DNA from: Chloroflexota bacterium
GTDB lineage: Bacteria > Chloroflexota > UBA6077 > SHYK01
Reading direction: 5' to 3'
Assembly (NCBI GenBank): GCA_009377635.1
Contig: WHTR01000018.1
Span: 1-43,170, forward strand
Length of the DNA: 43,170 nt
The notes beneath the pieces are model-generated. The model did not search any database. It saw only the letters and a program-made list of their open reading frames with translations, and had not been told where the DNA came from. Of this stretch, positions 16,251 to 24,132 are shown one piece after another (the stretch's first letter is position 1; every line of letters starts with the position of its first letter). The position numbers were made by a program, and so were the translations under genes.

Positions 16251-16832
16251 TTAGAACACGGTTTCGGCGGTACATCCGCACGACCAATGGACGGCGAAGT
16301 CGGTACCGAGCGGAGCGGTGCGGCCTGAGAACTTCTGACAGAACGAGCACGCCCCGGTCGTCACCACTCGCTCCCATCCCCGCGCTTGCCTGTCGGTGCG
16401 GGCAGAGTCGACGATGGTTTCCCTGCCGTGGTTGAGGACGTAGGTCCCAACCGCCCCCGCGGCGACCACGAGGCGTTTGTCGGCCACGTCTTCTGGGTCC
16501 CGACCTCTCGCCAGGTATTCAGCCGTCGCCAGGGGTCCCACGGTGCGGAGCCCGACGACGATCTCGTCTTGCGGGATAGTTGCGAGCTTGGTGTTCACCC
16601 GCCCGGGGACCTCTAGCTCCCTGCGGTGCTGGCGGTAGTAGGCCGAGGCGAGCCCCGACGACATCCGGCCCCGGTTCTCGATCAGTTGCACGAGGGCCTC
16701 TTCGACCGGCCCCCACGTCCCCGAGATGTCGTGGATGTCGAACGCTCGCCAGATGCGCAGGAAGTCCCGGAGGGTCGCCTTTCTGAGAGCGAGTTGCACC
16801 CTGCGATGGTCGAGGGTCGCCTGACTAGGCAT
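16251..16832 (-). CDS. MuF-like minor head protein / capsid maturation (193 aa)
   Basis: It overlaps the portal stop by 8 bases. The order portal, MuF, scaffold, capsid is standard. The helical N-terminal two-thirds include LIENRGRMSSGLASAYYRQHRR. The C-terminus VTTGACSFCQKFSGRTAPLG, ending HWSCGCTAETVF, is the Cys/His core of the Mu gpF-like domain. Such proteins sit at the portal vertex and may be ejected with DNA. No fused toxin domain is present. Confidence 0.82.
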   Translation of the reverse strand: MPSQATLDHRRVQLALRKATLRDFLRIWRAFDIHDISGTWGPVEEALVQLIENRGRMSSGLASAYYRQHRRELEVPGRVNTKLATIPQDEIVVGLRTVGPLATAEYLARGRDPEDVADKRLVVAAGAVGTYVLNHGRETIVDSARTDRQARGWERVVTTGACSFCQKFSGRTAPLGTDFAVHWSCGCTAETVF

Positions 16833-18198
16833 CGACCTGGTCTGTCTCCTGGGTATTCAGCAACTCGGCCAACTTGCTGATCGAATCGCCCTCCTGGACC
16901 AGTGCCTTGGCTTCCTCGACATCCTGCTGGGTCCAGCCCGGGATCTTCTCCCATAAGGCTTCGACCGGAACGTGGAGCATCTGGGCGAGTTTCCCGAGCG
17001 CATCGGCAGCCTGCGCCAGCGAGCGGATCTCGGTGTCTCGCCACTTGACCTGTGCCTCGTCATCTTCGGCTGCGTCCTCTTCGCCCATGACCCAAGCGGC
17101 GAGCCTCAAGGTCTGCTCCCACGACTCACCGAACGGGTACTTGCGCTCTTCGACCTTGGCCGTGAGTGACGCGCGTGCAGCCGCAAGGGCCTCGGCGCTC
17201 AGGTTCGCCAGCTGGCCGAGCATCTCGTGGGCGGGTGTCTGTGAGACCGCTGCCAGGACGCCGATGTCGGCCTTCATCGCGTCGATGAACCCGCCTAGCT
17301 CGCTCGCCGGCAACGATCCGAACTTCGTATCGGCGTCGTCTGCGATGAGGATGTCCTCGACCTTGAGCCTGAGCCTTTCGGCGGCTGCCTCTTCGTCTGA
17401 ATCGGGCTTCGACATGCCGGCGATCGTGCGAACCACCCACGAGGAGAATCGCTGCACCACGAGCCGGTCGAAGACCGTCTGATCGATCCGTCCGGCGATC
17501 GGGATGAATGGCTCGACCTCGCCCGGGGTGCGACCCTCGTTGTCGAGCTTGTTGGCGAACCGGACCACCGGGCAGACCCCGATGCCGTGTTCGCGCGACT
17601 CGATCCACTTGATGCCGTCCCCGGATGCGTCGCAGGTCAGGAAGAAGATGTCGTTGTCGTCGTAGACCTGTAGCGAGTAGCCGATGGTTCCGTCGATCTT
17701 CTCGGACTCGGCGCGCAGCGCGTAGTGCGGATAGTCGTCGTGTGCCGGCTCGTCGTACAGGGTCAGCATGTTGCGCGGGGAGTGACCCTTGATGATCGGC
17801 ATGTCCACGTCGCCACGGAACCCCCCGGTTCCCTTGAGGACGGTTGTGTAAGCATGGCCGTAGCCGAGGGCGTCGTAGTGAACGGCCCCCTGGCGGTCGT
17901 CGAGTCGGTTCTTCTGCCACCACATCCACGGGAGCGCGTTGTCGTTCTTGCCTTTGGGCCGGTAGCCATCGACGTGAAGGGCTTGAGCGATCGATGTCAC
18001 GACGAGCGCGAGCCACGGGGTCTGGGCCCGGGCCGACAGCTCCTTGTACTCAGCGGTTGAGTGTCGCGGTTGATGCGGCTTGTCGTGGTCCCACCTAAGC
18101 CACTTATCGATCCGGTCCAGACGCTCCTTCTCGGCCTTGAACGCCGGGAAGAGCGTGGAGTGGACGATGTCGATAATTTCCTTTTGCTTACGCGCCAT
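16825..18198 (-). CDS. Portal protein, SPP1 gp6-like (457 aa)
   Basis: A 457-residue protein downstream of TerL. Typical features: helical start with EKERLDRIDKWLRWDHD, a wing region (NALPWMWWQKNRLDDRQGAVHYDALGYGHAY), FANKLDNEGRTPGEVEPFIPIAGRIDQTVFDRLVVQRF, and a long C-terminal helical crown with the acidic stretch GEEDAAEDDEAQVKW. It forms the dodecameric channel for DNA packaging and exit. Length is normal for actinobacteriophage portals. Confidence 0.9.
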   Translation of the reverse strand: MARKQKEIIDIVHSTLFPAFKAEKERLDRIDKWLRWDHDKPHQPRHSTAEYKELSARAQTPWLALVVTSIAQALHVDGYRPKGKNDNALPWMWWQKNRLDDRQGAVHYDALGYGHAYTTVLKGTGGFRGDVDMPIIKGHSPRNMLTLYDEPAHDDYPHYALRAESEKIDGTIGYSLQVYDDNDIFFLTCDASGDGIKWIESREHGIGVCPVVRFANKLDNEGRTPGEVEPFIPIAGRIDQTVFDRLVVQRFSSWVVRTIAGMSKPDSDEEAAAERLRLKVEDILIADDADTKFGSLPASELGGFIDAMKADIGVLAAVSQTPAHEMLGQLANLSAEALAAARASLTAKVEERKYPFGESWEQTLRLAAWVMGEEDAAEDDEAQVKWRDTEIRSLAQAADALGKLAQMLHVPVEALWEKIPGWTQQDVEEAKALVQEGDSISKLAELLNTQETDQVDA

Positions 18199-18726
18199 CT
18201 ATGCCCCGACGCTCGTGATTAGGTCGCCAGCTTCCAAGTGGCGTTTGGCGTGGCACCACGCACACCGGACGTCGCACTTGTCAAGCTCCGCAATCAATCG
18301 TGCCCATGAACAGCCTGCTCCCCAACTAGGATTGAATTCCTTAACCGTTCCGTCCCGGTGGTCGAAATGGAGCCTGGCAGGATCAGAGACGTATCCGCAA
18401 TCCATGCAGCCGATTGTGAGTTTGATGGCCTGCATAAAGCGCGTCCGGGATGCGAAATAGGCCCGGTTTCGCGCTAGCAATCTGCCCTTATTGGCCTGGT
18501 AATAGGCTCGGTTCACCTCGATCAGACGGTCTCGGTTGATCTTCCGATACTGACTGTTATACGTCCGGTGGTACTCCAGGACCGAGGCGCGATTGGTCTC
18601 TTTCCATTCGCGCGTATACGCGCGGTTGCAGGGCTTGCAGCGGGAACCATGCCCGTCTTTCCGACGGGCCTCCCTCGGAAATTCCTCCATAGATTTCGTT
18701 TCCCCGCAACGGCTGCATGTCTTCAC
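18199..18726 (-). CDS. HNH endonuclease with N-terminal zinc ribbon, between TerL and portal (175 aa)
   Basis: GTG start at 18726 overlaps the TerL stop (GTGA); a TTG at 18729 is equally close to the GGAG site. N-terminal ribbon CSRCGETK...CKPC, then a basic helical repeat of Arg/Tyr/Asn units (EYHRTYNSQYRKINRDR, ANKGRLLARNRAYFASR). The nuclease core is GCMDCGYVSDPARLHFDHRD, and DVRCAWCHAKRH completes the zinc-HNH site. It is clearly paralogous to the gene at 31686. It interrupts the packaging cassette and is likely a homing element. Confidence 0.88.
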   Translation of the reverse strand: MKTCSRCGETKSMEEFPREARRKDGHGSRCKPCNRAYTREWKETNRASVLEYHRTYNSQYRKINRDRLIEVNRAYYQANKGRLLARNRAYFASRTRFMQAIKLTIGCMDCGYVSDPARLHFDHRDGTVKEFNPSWGAGCSWARLIAELDKCDVRCAWCHAKRHLEAGDLITSVGA

Positions 18727-20459
18727 CAAACAACTCCGCTTCTCTTTTGACGTCGGCGCTTCGATTCAGGAAGAGCCAAGTAATGCCCCCGGGCTAAACG
18801 AGCCATCACGGCCGCAGGGAGAGCGTCGATCTTCTTACTGCTCTCACGATGGACTTTTCTTACGGAGATCCCCCATTGGTTCGGGTTCCTGCGAGCGTTG
18901 AGGACGTGGATACGGAACCGGGAAGAGCCGTCGTGGGTCAGCCTCGGCCCGGACTTACCCGCTGTCTTCTTGGCGGCAGATTCTGAGATCGAGGCGTTGA
19001 GCCGTTCGCAGGCGGCGGTGAACTCTTTGCCGCGCGAGCGCATGTCGAAGGCGATGGGCTGCCTCTGAGACGACTTGACGATGAGGTCTTCCCCGAAGTC
19101 CTCGGCCCACTGGTCGACATAGGACTCGAACGGATGGAGGTCGGAGTAGAACCCGACCACGTCGTACAACTCGAACGCCCCGCGGACCGCCCGATCAATC
19201 GCCGCCCGGTCCACTTCGCCGGTCGACTTGAGCGGCTCCCAGATGTCGATCTCGAAGAGATGGTCGGTCTCGACGTGGCACCCGATGAGTGCCGAATGGT
19301 CGTCTGAGAACGACCCGTCGAAGCCCATAGTGATCGTGTCGCCGGCGGAAACGATGACCAGCGGGTCGGCGCAGGCGTCCCATTCCTGCTGGGTCGTCCA
19401 CGCGTCCTCGGTTGCGGTGATCTGGTTGTACCACCACCGCCGCGAGCGGCTCGGCGGGTTCCTGACATCGAGTATCGACTTGACGATCCGGTCGGGCGAC
19501 AGCCATACCGAATCCCCCCGGATCGCGACCACGACCTTGGGAGCAGCCTCGGCCGAGAGAGGGGCTTCGGGGGGGGCTTCGAGCGAGTCGTACAGCAGCC
19601 CGGTCGGGACCGCCATACCGGCGTTTATCTTCTCCCACGCCTCCCGGTCATGTTGCGCCGATGAGTCCTCGGAGGGCTCGTAAGCGTTGGTAATCGCCAG
19701 GGAGCGCGCAGAGCCGCCCTCAGACTTCGTGGCGTTCCGCTCGATGACGGCCGACATCTCGTGGCCCTCGTTGGAAGCCGTCCATAGGTGGGTCTCGTTG
19801 CGTACGACAAGGGTGGCGCGGGCTCCTTCCAAGGTCGTTGGTGAGCTGGTGACTGCCTCGATCAGCCTCGTGTCCGAGAGGCCGTGGATCATCTCCTTGC
19901 CGATCTGGAGCCGGAAGTGCTTGGTGGCCTCCGGGGTGATGATGATCGGAAACAGCCGCATCGTGTTCTTGGTCTGTTTCAGCGAGACGGCGGCGGTCTG
20001 GACCCAGGCATTCGGGACGTCGGTTGCTATGGGCCGATTCCCGTCCCATCCTGCGAAGCGACAAGGTCCGAAAGCCTCGGTGAATAGGAGGCACGCGGCG
20101 AGCGGATCTTTGCCCCAGCCCTTGAGCCGCTGGAAGACGCCGTCCCGATAGAGGAACTCCCCGTCTTCGTCGAGCGCGTACCACCACAGGACGAACCGGG
20201 CCTGCTCATCGGTGAATCGCCAAGGTAGACCGTCTTCGTGCTGCAGCCAGGTCCCGCAGAACCCGAGCACATCCCAGCCGAGGGTGAACTCGGGCAGGAC
20301 CCACTTCCCGTTCTCTATCTCCCAAGTCGGCCCGATGACCGCGGGCTGCCACTTGAGACCCTTCCACGGGACCTTTGCTGGCTTGCTGAGGCGGCGGCGA
20401 TACCAGGAGACGATGCTGTCGTGAGGGTCCTTCTGGGCGACTGTCTTCTTACGAGCCAC
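18723..20459 (-). CDS. terL: Terminase large subunit
   Basis: A 578-residue motor/nuclease that packages DNA. Seen: a Walker-A-like segment RLKGWGKDPLAA at residues 111-122, a Walker-B-like LVVRNETHLW with Asn in the usual Asp position (as in related actinophage terminases), and the RNase-H-type nuclease start GFDGSFSDDHSALIG. Later acidic residues occur in DVVGFYSDLHPFESYVDQW. It follows terS by 9 bases and ends in GTGA with the HNH gene. Confidence 0.93.
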   Translation of the reverse strand: MARKKTVAQKDPHDSIVSWYRRRLSKPAKVPWKGLKWQPAVIGPTWEIENGKWVLPEFTLGWDVLGFCGTWLQHEDGLPWRFTDEQARFVLWWYALDEDGEFLYRDGVFQRLKGWGKDPLAACLLFTEAFGPCRFAGWDGNRPIATDVPNAWVQTAAVSLKQTKNTMRLFPIIITPEATKHFRLQIGKEMIHGLSDTRLIEAVTSSPTTLEGARATLVVRNETHLWTASNEGHEMSAVIERNATKSEGGSARSLAITNAYEPSEDSSAQHDREAWEKINAGMAVPTGLLYDSLEAPPEAPLSAEAAPKVVVAIRGDSVWLSPDRIVKSILDVRNPPSRSRRWWYNQITATEDAWTTQQEWDACADPLVIVSAGDTITMGFDGSFSDDHSALIGCHVETDHLFEIDIWEPLKSTGEVDRAAIDRAVRGAFELYDVVGFYSDLHPFESYVDQWAEDFGEDLIVKSSQRQPIAFDMRSRGKEFTAACERLNASISESAAKKTAGKSGPRLTHDGSSRFRIHVLNARRNPNQWGISVRKVHRESSKKIDALPAAVMARLARGHYLALPESKRRRQKRSGVVW

Positions 20460-20468
20460 GAGACGCCA

Positions 20469-20837
20469 TCAAGCGCCCTTGCGCCACCGCTGCTGTGCCA
20501 AGGTCCGGGCAGCCGATGACCTCCCCGCGGCTCCCGCCCCGCCGTCCTCTTCCGGTAGCCGAAGCGACATCATCAGACTCTGGTAGGTCTTTCGGTGCTG
20601 CCGGATCTCCTTGACGAGCTCGTTCACGACCGGCTGGCCCATCGACCCAGCCACGATCAGGGAACCCTTCTCGAGGTCCTTCTCCATCCTCTCGACGAGG
20701 TCGACCTCCCGGCAGGCGTCCTCGAGAACCCGCTTCTCATCGGAGCGGAGGTCGTAGGTCGTGGTGATCTCGGCCCAGATCTTCTTGGCCTTGGAGCCGA
20801 GTTTGGCGGGTGCCGCCGGAGCGCGCTTCGTCGTCAA
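20469..20837 (-). CDS. terS: Terminase small subunit, P27-like
   Basis: TTG start at 20837, with AGGAGG placed ideally in the 17-bp block also found before the scaffold gene. A 122-residue helical protein: LGSKAKKIWAEITTTYDLRSDEKRVLEDACREVDLVERMEKDL and GQPVVNELVKEIRQHRKTYQSLMMSLRLPEED reproduce the P27 small terminase pattern (xxNPLxxELRQxRxxLxxLLxxLxLP). It recognises the packaging site, probably in the 194-base gap just upstream. Confidence 0.88.
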   Translation of the reverse strand: MTTKRAPAAPAKLGSKAKKIWAEITTTYDLRSDEKRVLEDACREVDLVERMEKDLEKGSLIVAGSMGQPVVNELVKEIRQHRKTYQSLMMSLRLPEEDGGAGAAGRSSAARTLAQQRWRKGA

Positions 20838-21031
20838 GGGGAACCCTCCTGGGGTCGATCCGTCCTCCTGGGACGGGGGTGATTCGGGCGGTTCTGGGCG
20901 TTCAGGACAAAGGTCGAAAAGGGAGGGGGGAGCGCACGCAGGTCAAGAGGTGCTCTTGGCACGCTCAGAGCGTTGCACGGTGGAGGGGGACATCCCCCAC
21001 CCAGGCGGTGCGGTGGAGCACAGGTGGAGGA
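20838..21031. other. Non-coding gap, candidate cos/pac region
   Basis: 194 bases between the HNH gene and terS without a coding frame. It holds the 17-bp ribosome block (20840-20856), a G-rich run near 20920-20930, three copies of GGTGGAG (20979-20985, 21012-21018, 21023-21029) and a short near-palindrome around 20980-21000. In HK97-like phages the cos site lies between HNH and terS, and repeated short motifs bind TerS. No end sequence can be proven from the DNA alone. Confidence 0.45.
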
Positions 21032-21301
21032 CTACAGCATCCCCGGATGGTCCTCCGGCTTGCGCTTCCTCAGCCTGTGCCGAGCATTCGCCTCTCGGGC
21101 TGTCTTGCTTCGGTGGCATGAGACGTGGATCGCTCCGAGGTTGGAGTCGTCTTCGCTTCCATCCTGTGAACCTGGGACCTTGTGGTCTACCTGCGTTGCT
21201 CCCGGCTTGCCGCAGACGTAGCAGATGCCTTGGTCCCTTGCGAGGATGCGGGGCTGTGTCTTGTGCCAGTCGGGTGGGAGTGGCTTCGTGCGCCAGGCCA
21301 T
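21032..21301 (-). CDS. HNH endonuclease of the packaging cassette (89 aa)
   Basis: A compact HNH: RILARDQGICYVCGKPGATQVDH, then IHVSCHRSKTAREANARHR, with two CxxC-type zinc pairs and the DH catalytic start. It lies immediately upstream of terS, the exact position of HK97 gp74-type HNH proteins that work with terminase in cos cleavage. The ATG overlaps the previous stop by TAATG. It is unlike the homing-type HNH genes elsewhere in the window. Confidence 0.9.
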   Translation of the reverse strand: MAWRTKPLPPDWHKTQPRILARDQGICYVCGKPGATQVDHKVPGSQDGSEDDSNLGAIHVSCHRSKTAREANARHRLRKRKPEDHPGML

Positions 21302-21582
21302 TAGCTCGTGGCTTCGGTCTTCTCCGGTTCCACCAGCACCGCAGCACGAATCGTCCTCAGGATCCTCGGTGGGCGCTTCAGGTCGTGGTCCGCGACGGCA
21401 TAGACGCTGATCGCTTCGGTGTCTCCGTCGAAGTCTCGGGTCTGCTCGATCAGCACGTTCCGGTAGCCGTTGGACTCTAGGAGCTTGGTCGCTAGGGTCT
21501 TCGCCGTTTCGTGGTCCTTGGTGGACTTGATGATGACGTGGATCGTGAGGGCCTTCATCTCAGCGCCTTGGTCGGTCGTCAT
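21301..21582 (-). CDS. Unknown small protein upstream of packaging HNH (93 aa)
   Basis: A ferredoxin-like alternation of strands and helices: LTIHVIIKSTKDHETAKTLATKLLESNGYRNVLIEQ, then TEAISVYAVADHD. Start at 21582 or at the internal Met 9 (MKALTIHV). No motif allows a function. It is the first gene of the presumed late block after an 84-base gap. Confidence 0.55.
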   Translation of the reverse strand: MTTDQGAEMKALTIHVIIKSTKDHETAKTLATKLLESNGYRNVLIEQTRDFDGDTEAISVYAVADHDLKRPPRILRTIRAAVLVEPEKTEATS

Positions 21583-21666
21583 CGCTGAGTGTGACGGGAG
21601 GGTCCGGAAGGCGTTCGGGGTCAGCTTGGAGGCTGTACCGATTCAGGGAGCCTCCCGCACTCGCAC

Positions 21667-21963
21667 TCAAGCGTGTCTCCCTCCGTCGACGCATCGGTTG
21701 AGGTGCTCTGAGTTGCCAGGCTGCCCGCAGTAATCACATCTCATGTCACTCAGCTTGTGAACGAGATAGTCTCCCCCGTCGTCCTTGACCACTCGGCCGT
21801 CTTCCAAGCGAATCCAACCGGGCCGGATCTCCTCCGGTGCACTCGGCAAATCCCAGTACGAGTAGGGTTCGAAGTGGTCGAAGTCCTCGTGCTCTGCGTC
21901 CGGGAGCCACTGGCCCGCAGCGTTACATGGGGCCATCCTCGGCAAATCCAAGTACTGCGTCAC
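21667..21963 (-). CDS. Unknown protein with C-terminal zinc-knuckle (98 aa)
   Basis: GTG start at 21963 overlaps the methyltransferase stop (GTGA). Acidic and aromatic N-terminal part (DAEHEDFDHFEPYSYWDLPSAPEEIRPGW). The C-terminus MRCDYCGQPGNSEHLNRCVDGGRHA suggests one metal site (C-x2-C...H...C). Unknown family. It is the last gene of the early chain before an 84-base gap. Confidence 0.6.
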   Translation of the reverse strand: MTQYLDLPRMAPCNAAGQWLPDAEHEDFDHFEPYSYWDLPSAPEEIRPGWIRLEDGRVVKDDGGDYLVHKLSDMRCDYCGQPGNSEHLNRCVDGGRHA

Positions 21964-22574
21964 GCTGTGATCCCCTTCCCTTCGTTGGTGGCTATCCACA
22001 GGGATACGTTCTTCATCGGGATGGGGCTTGATCGCTCGAAGTGGGGGGAGATGAGGCGTTTGTGCAGTGTCGCCGGGTCGTACACGTACGAAATCTCACA
22101 GGCCTCGTGGGCTTCCCAGGCGCTCCCTTGTTCCGGGTGGTAAGAGGGTGCGTTCGGCGTCAGTGGAACGGTGAAGTAGAAGCGGTCGGTCACCTTGCTG
22201 ATTTGTTCGACGATCGCTCGGGCGCGTAGGCGTCCCATGTGCTGGAGGACGTAGGTGGCGATGGCGAGATCAAAGCGTCCTCCTTGGACTACCGACGCGT
22301 CCTCGGCTTGGAGGGTGCGGATGTCGTGTTCCTTGAGGTAGGCCACCATGTCGTCCCGACGATCTATCGCGGTGACCTGGCATCCGACGTCCCGGAGCGG
22401 GATCGAGAGGCGCCCGAGGCCCGCTCCGAAGTCGAGGACGCCGAGCCCGGGGGTCACGATGCCCTCGTCCCGGAGCCACTTCACCCAGCGTTGCCCGGAG
22501 ACTTCCAAGTCCTCGATGCCGCGGGCTTGGCTCGCGACCACCCTCACGGCCTCCCTAGTGGTCGGATCGCTCAC
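21960..22574 (-). CDS. Class I SAM-dependent methyltransferase (204 aa)
   Basis: Rossmann methyltransferase: motif I VLDFGAGLGRL at about residues 46-56, motif II acid in TAIDRRDDMVAYL, then FDLAIATYVLQHMGR (motif IV region) and RFYFTVPL. This is the Methyltransf_11/25 small-molecule or sugar methyltransferase type. No target-recognition domain of DNA methylases was seen. The substrate is unknown and may be a glycan or a small metabolite. ATG start, with GTGA to the next gene. Confidence 0.8.
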   Translation of the reverse strand: MSDPTTREAVRVVASQARGIEDLEVSGQRWVKWLRDEGIVTPGLGVLDFGAGLGRLSIPLRDVGCQVTAIDRRDDMVAYLKEHDIRTLQAEDASVVQGGRFDLAIATYVLQHMGRLRARAIVEQISKVTDRFYFTVPLTPNAPSYHPEQGSAWEAHEACEISYVYDPATLHKRLISPHFERSSPIPMKNVSLWIATNEGKGITA

Positions 22575-22584
22575 ACTGCCGCCT

Positions 22585-22827
22585 TCATCCGGACTCCTCG
22601 CTCACACGAGCATTCTCTGGAGCGAACCTGTGAGCGGCTCTCCTCGCGCCTCTCCGGGTCAGAGCCCAGCCATCGATCTCCATCTCATGGACCCTGTGTC
22701 CATCCAACGGGGTCTCCAGATGCAGACGCCATCTGTATAGCGGCCAACGGCGGATGACGGAGATGTTCCCATGCCAGATAAACACCGTCGGCTTCATTCG
22801 CTTGAGCCGTTCATCCTCCTCGCTCAC
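22585..22827 (-). CDS. Unknown small phage protein (80 aa)
   Basis: GTG start at 22827 overlaps the 44-aa gene. Contains RWPLYRWRLHLETPL and GWALTRRGARRAAHRFA, a layout seen in many small actinobacteriophage proteins of unknown role (a short strand pair describing a skin-like sheet followed by a basic helix). No catalytic residues are evident. Confidence 0.6.
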   Translation of the reverse strand: MSEEDERLKRMKPTVFIWHGNISVIRRWPLYRWRLHLETPLDGHRVHEMEIDGWALTRRGARRAAHRFAPENARVSEESG

Positions 22828-22958
22828 ACTGCCGCCTTGGTCGAGGAACGCTTAGCCCGCAACATCCGCTTGCGGTTCACCTTGTCGGCGTGGGAGACGC
22901 GGTGCTCTGCTCTGACGCGGTGTAGATGCCTTCTTGTGTAGCGGCGTTGCTTGCTCAC
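22824..22958 (-). CDS. Tiny basic protein (44 aa)
   Basis: GTG at 22958 overlaps the previous stop by GTGA, and its TGA overlaps the next GTG in the same way, so it fills the gap between two genes exactly. The product is 44 residues with about 20 Arg/Lys/His (MSKQRRYTRRHLHR... KVNRKRMLRAKRSS). Probably RNA- or DNA-binding. Function unknown. Perfect double coupling is the main evidence that it is real. Confidence 0.6.
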   Translation of the reverse strand: MSKQRRYTRRHLHRVRAEHRVSHADKVNRKRMLRAKRSSTKAAV

Positions 22959-23230
22959 TCAGCGTCACCGAAGCCCTGCTCGATATAGGGCCCAGCCATT
23001 CGGTTGAGAGCCAGCGTGTGATGCCCGACGGTCGTCGCTCCTCGCTGTCCTGGTTTGTCGATGAGGTCGTACCAGCCGTCGTCGTCGGCATCGTCGTCGG
23101 GGCGAACACGATCGGTAACCAGGCTCCAACCGATGAGCAGACCGTCGAACCCCTCATACCCGCTGCTGGCAGCCGCCTCTTGGAGAAAGGTGTCGATGTC
23201 GGCCTTCAGACGTTCCAGGGCATCGCTCAC
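22955..23230 (-). CDS. Unknown acidic protein (91 aa)
   Basis: GTG start at 23230 with CGGAG upstream. Soluble: ALERLKADIDTFLQEAAASSGYEGFDGLLIGWSLVTDRV, then a run of seven acidic residues within DDDADDDGWYD. No family recognised. It begins a sub-block after a 96-base gap that holds a possible promoter. Confidence 0.6.
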   Translation of the reverse strand: MSDALERLKADIDTFLQEAAASSGYEGFDGLLIGWSLVTDRVRPDDDADDDGWYDLIDKPGQRGATTVGHHTLALNRMAGPYIEQGFGDAE

Positions 23231-23330
23231 GATAAGGGGCCTCCGAGGTCGGAGTTTTGGAAGGGGTGCGGGAAGATTGGAAACACTTCGACCGCTAAGA
23301 GGAGTTTCACAGAAACGCGCGCCATGTCAA
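23231..23330 (-). promoter_or_regulatory. Gap with possible leftward promoter (TTGACA)
   Basis: The minus strand shows a perfect -35 hexamer TTGACA at 23330-23325, partly within the 3' end of the upstream gene. A weak -10 candidate (GAAACT, 23308-23303) lies about 16 bases on. The gap is the largest inside this part of the early operon, so an internal promoter is plausible. The poor -10 keeps confidence low. Confidence 0.3.
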
Positions 23331-23596
23331 GCATTTACACGCCTGTTCAACACCCGTAGCGATGGAAGAACCCCGTATTTCCTGCTGTAGGAGTCGCACG
23401 CGTCGCATAGCCCGCTGGTGCGTCGTGTTGGCCTGCTTCGACAGTGGGAGCATCGGATGGCGTCGATGGTGGTCATGATCTTCGTATAGGCCGAGAGTGC
23501 CGTGGTCCGCTGCTGGCCTCGAAGGTCACGTCCAACCCCGTGCAACATGATCCGCACGAGTTGGAGCTCCTCGAAGGTGAGGTCTACGCCAGCCAT
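23327..23596 (-). CDS. Zinc-ribbon protein (89 aa)
   Basis: N-terminal helices FEELQLVRIMLHGVGRDLRGQQRTTALSAYTKIMTTIDAIR, then CSHCRSRPTRRTSGLCDACDSYSRKYGVLPS with four cysteines (C-x2-C, C-x2-C) and the SYxRKYGxLPS tail that recurs in actinobacteriophage zinc proteins. Probably nucleic-acid binding. It overlaps the upstream gene by 13 bases. Confidence 0.65.
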   Translation of the reverse strand: MAGVDLTFEELQLVRIMLHGVGRDLRGQQRTTALSAYTKIMTTIDAIRCSHCRSRPTRRTSGLCDACDSYSRKYGVLPSLRVLNRRVNA

Positions 23597-24132
23597 CTCT
23601 TCTTCTCATAGCCCCTTGCCTCGACTACGGCCTCTGCATCTTTGCGGCGCTCCAGGTTCGCTATCTCCCGGGCCAGCTTGCGCCGGCGCTTCTCGGTGCG
23701 ACCTATCTCTTGCTCAAGCTCTCGGGCCTCCCGATACTTCGGAGCGAGCAGGTTGTCCACAGGTGAGGCTTCCTGGCCCTCGACGATGGAACGCAGTGGG
23801 CGGTCGAAATCGTCCTCGTCAGTCTCGGTGAGCGCGTTCATCTCGGCGTGGAGGAGATCGATCTTTTTCAACAGTCCGTGGCTCCTGCCGCCGTAGAGCT
23901 TTCCGAGGGCCCGCTTGAGCTTGGAGCGAAGGTAGCCCTGGGACAGCGCAGCGTCCTGGGTCTCGTCGCCGTGGGAACCTTTCGCCGAGCGTGCTCCACC
24001 AGTATCGATCCCCGGCGAACGATAGGGGCGCTCGTGGCTGGCGAAATACAAATCGCGGTAGTCGGTCCCGATGAGCTTGAGAACCTCGGCGGCCCTTTCG
24101 ACATCGGACTGGAGGGAATCGGGATGTCTCAA
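23584..24132 (-). CDS. Unknown coiled-coil protein (182 aa)
   Basis: Residues 1-95: helix with DVERAAEVLKLIGTDYRDLYFASHERPYRSPG, then a Gly-rich loop and a basic stretch RSKLKRALGKLYGGRSHGLLKKI. Residues about 130-175 form a coiled coil rich in Glu/Arg (ELEQEIGRTEKRRRKLAREIANLERRKD). Comparable proteins occur in early operons of actinobacteriophages without known function. Confidence 0.6.
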   Translation of the reverse strand: MRHPDSLQSDVERAAEVLKLIGTDYRDLYFASHERPYRSPGIDTGGARSAKGSHGDETQDAALSQGYLRSKLKRALGKLYGGRSHGLLKKIDLLHAEMNALTETDEDDFDRPLRSIVEGQEASPVDNLLAPKYREARELEQEIGRTEKRRRKLAREIANLERRKDAEAVVEARGYEKKRWLA

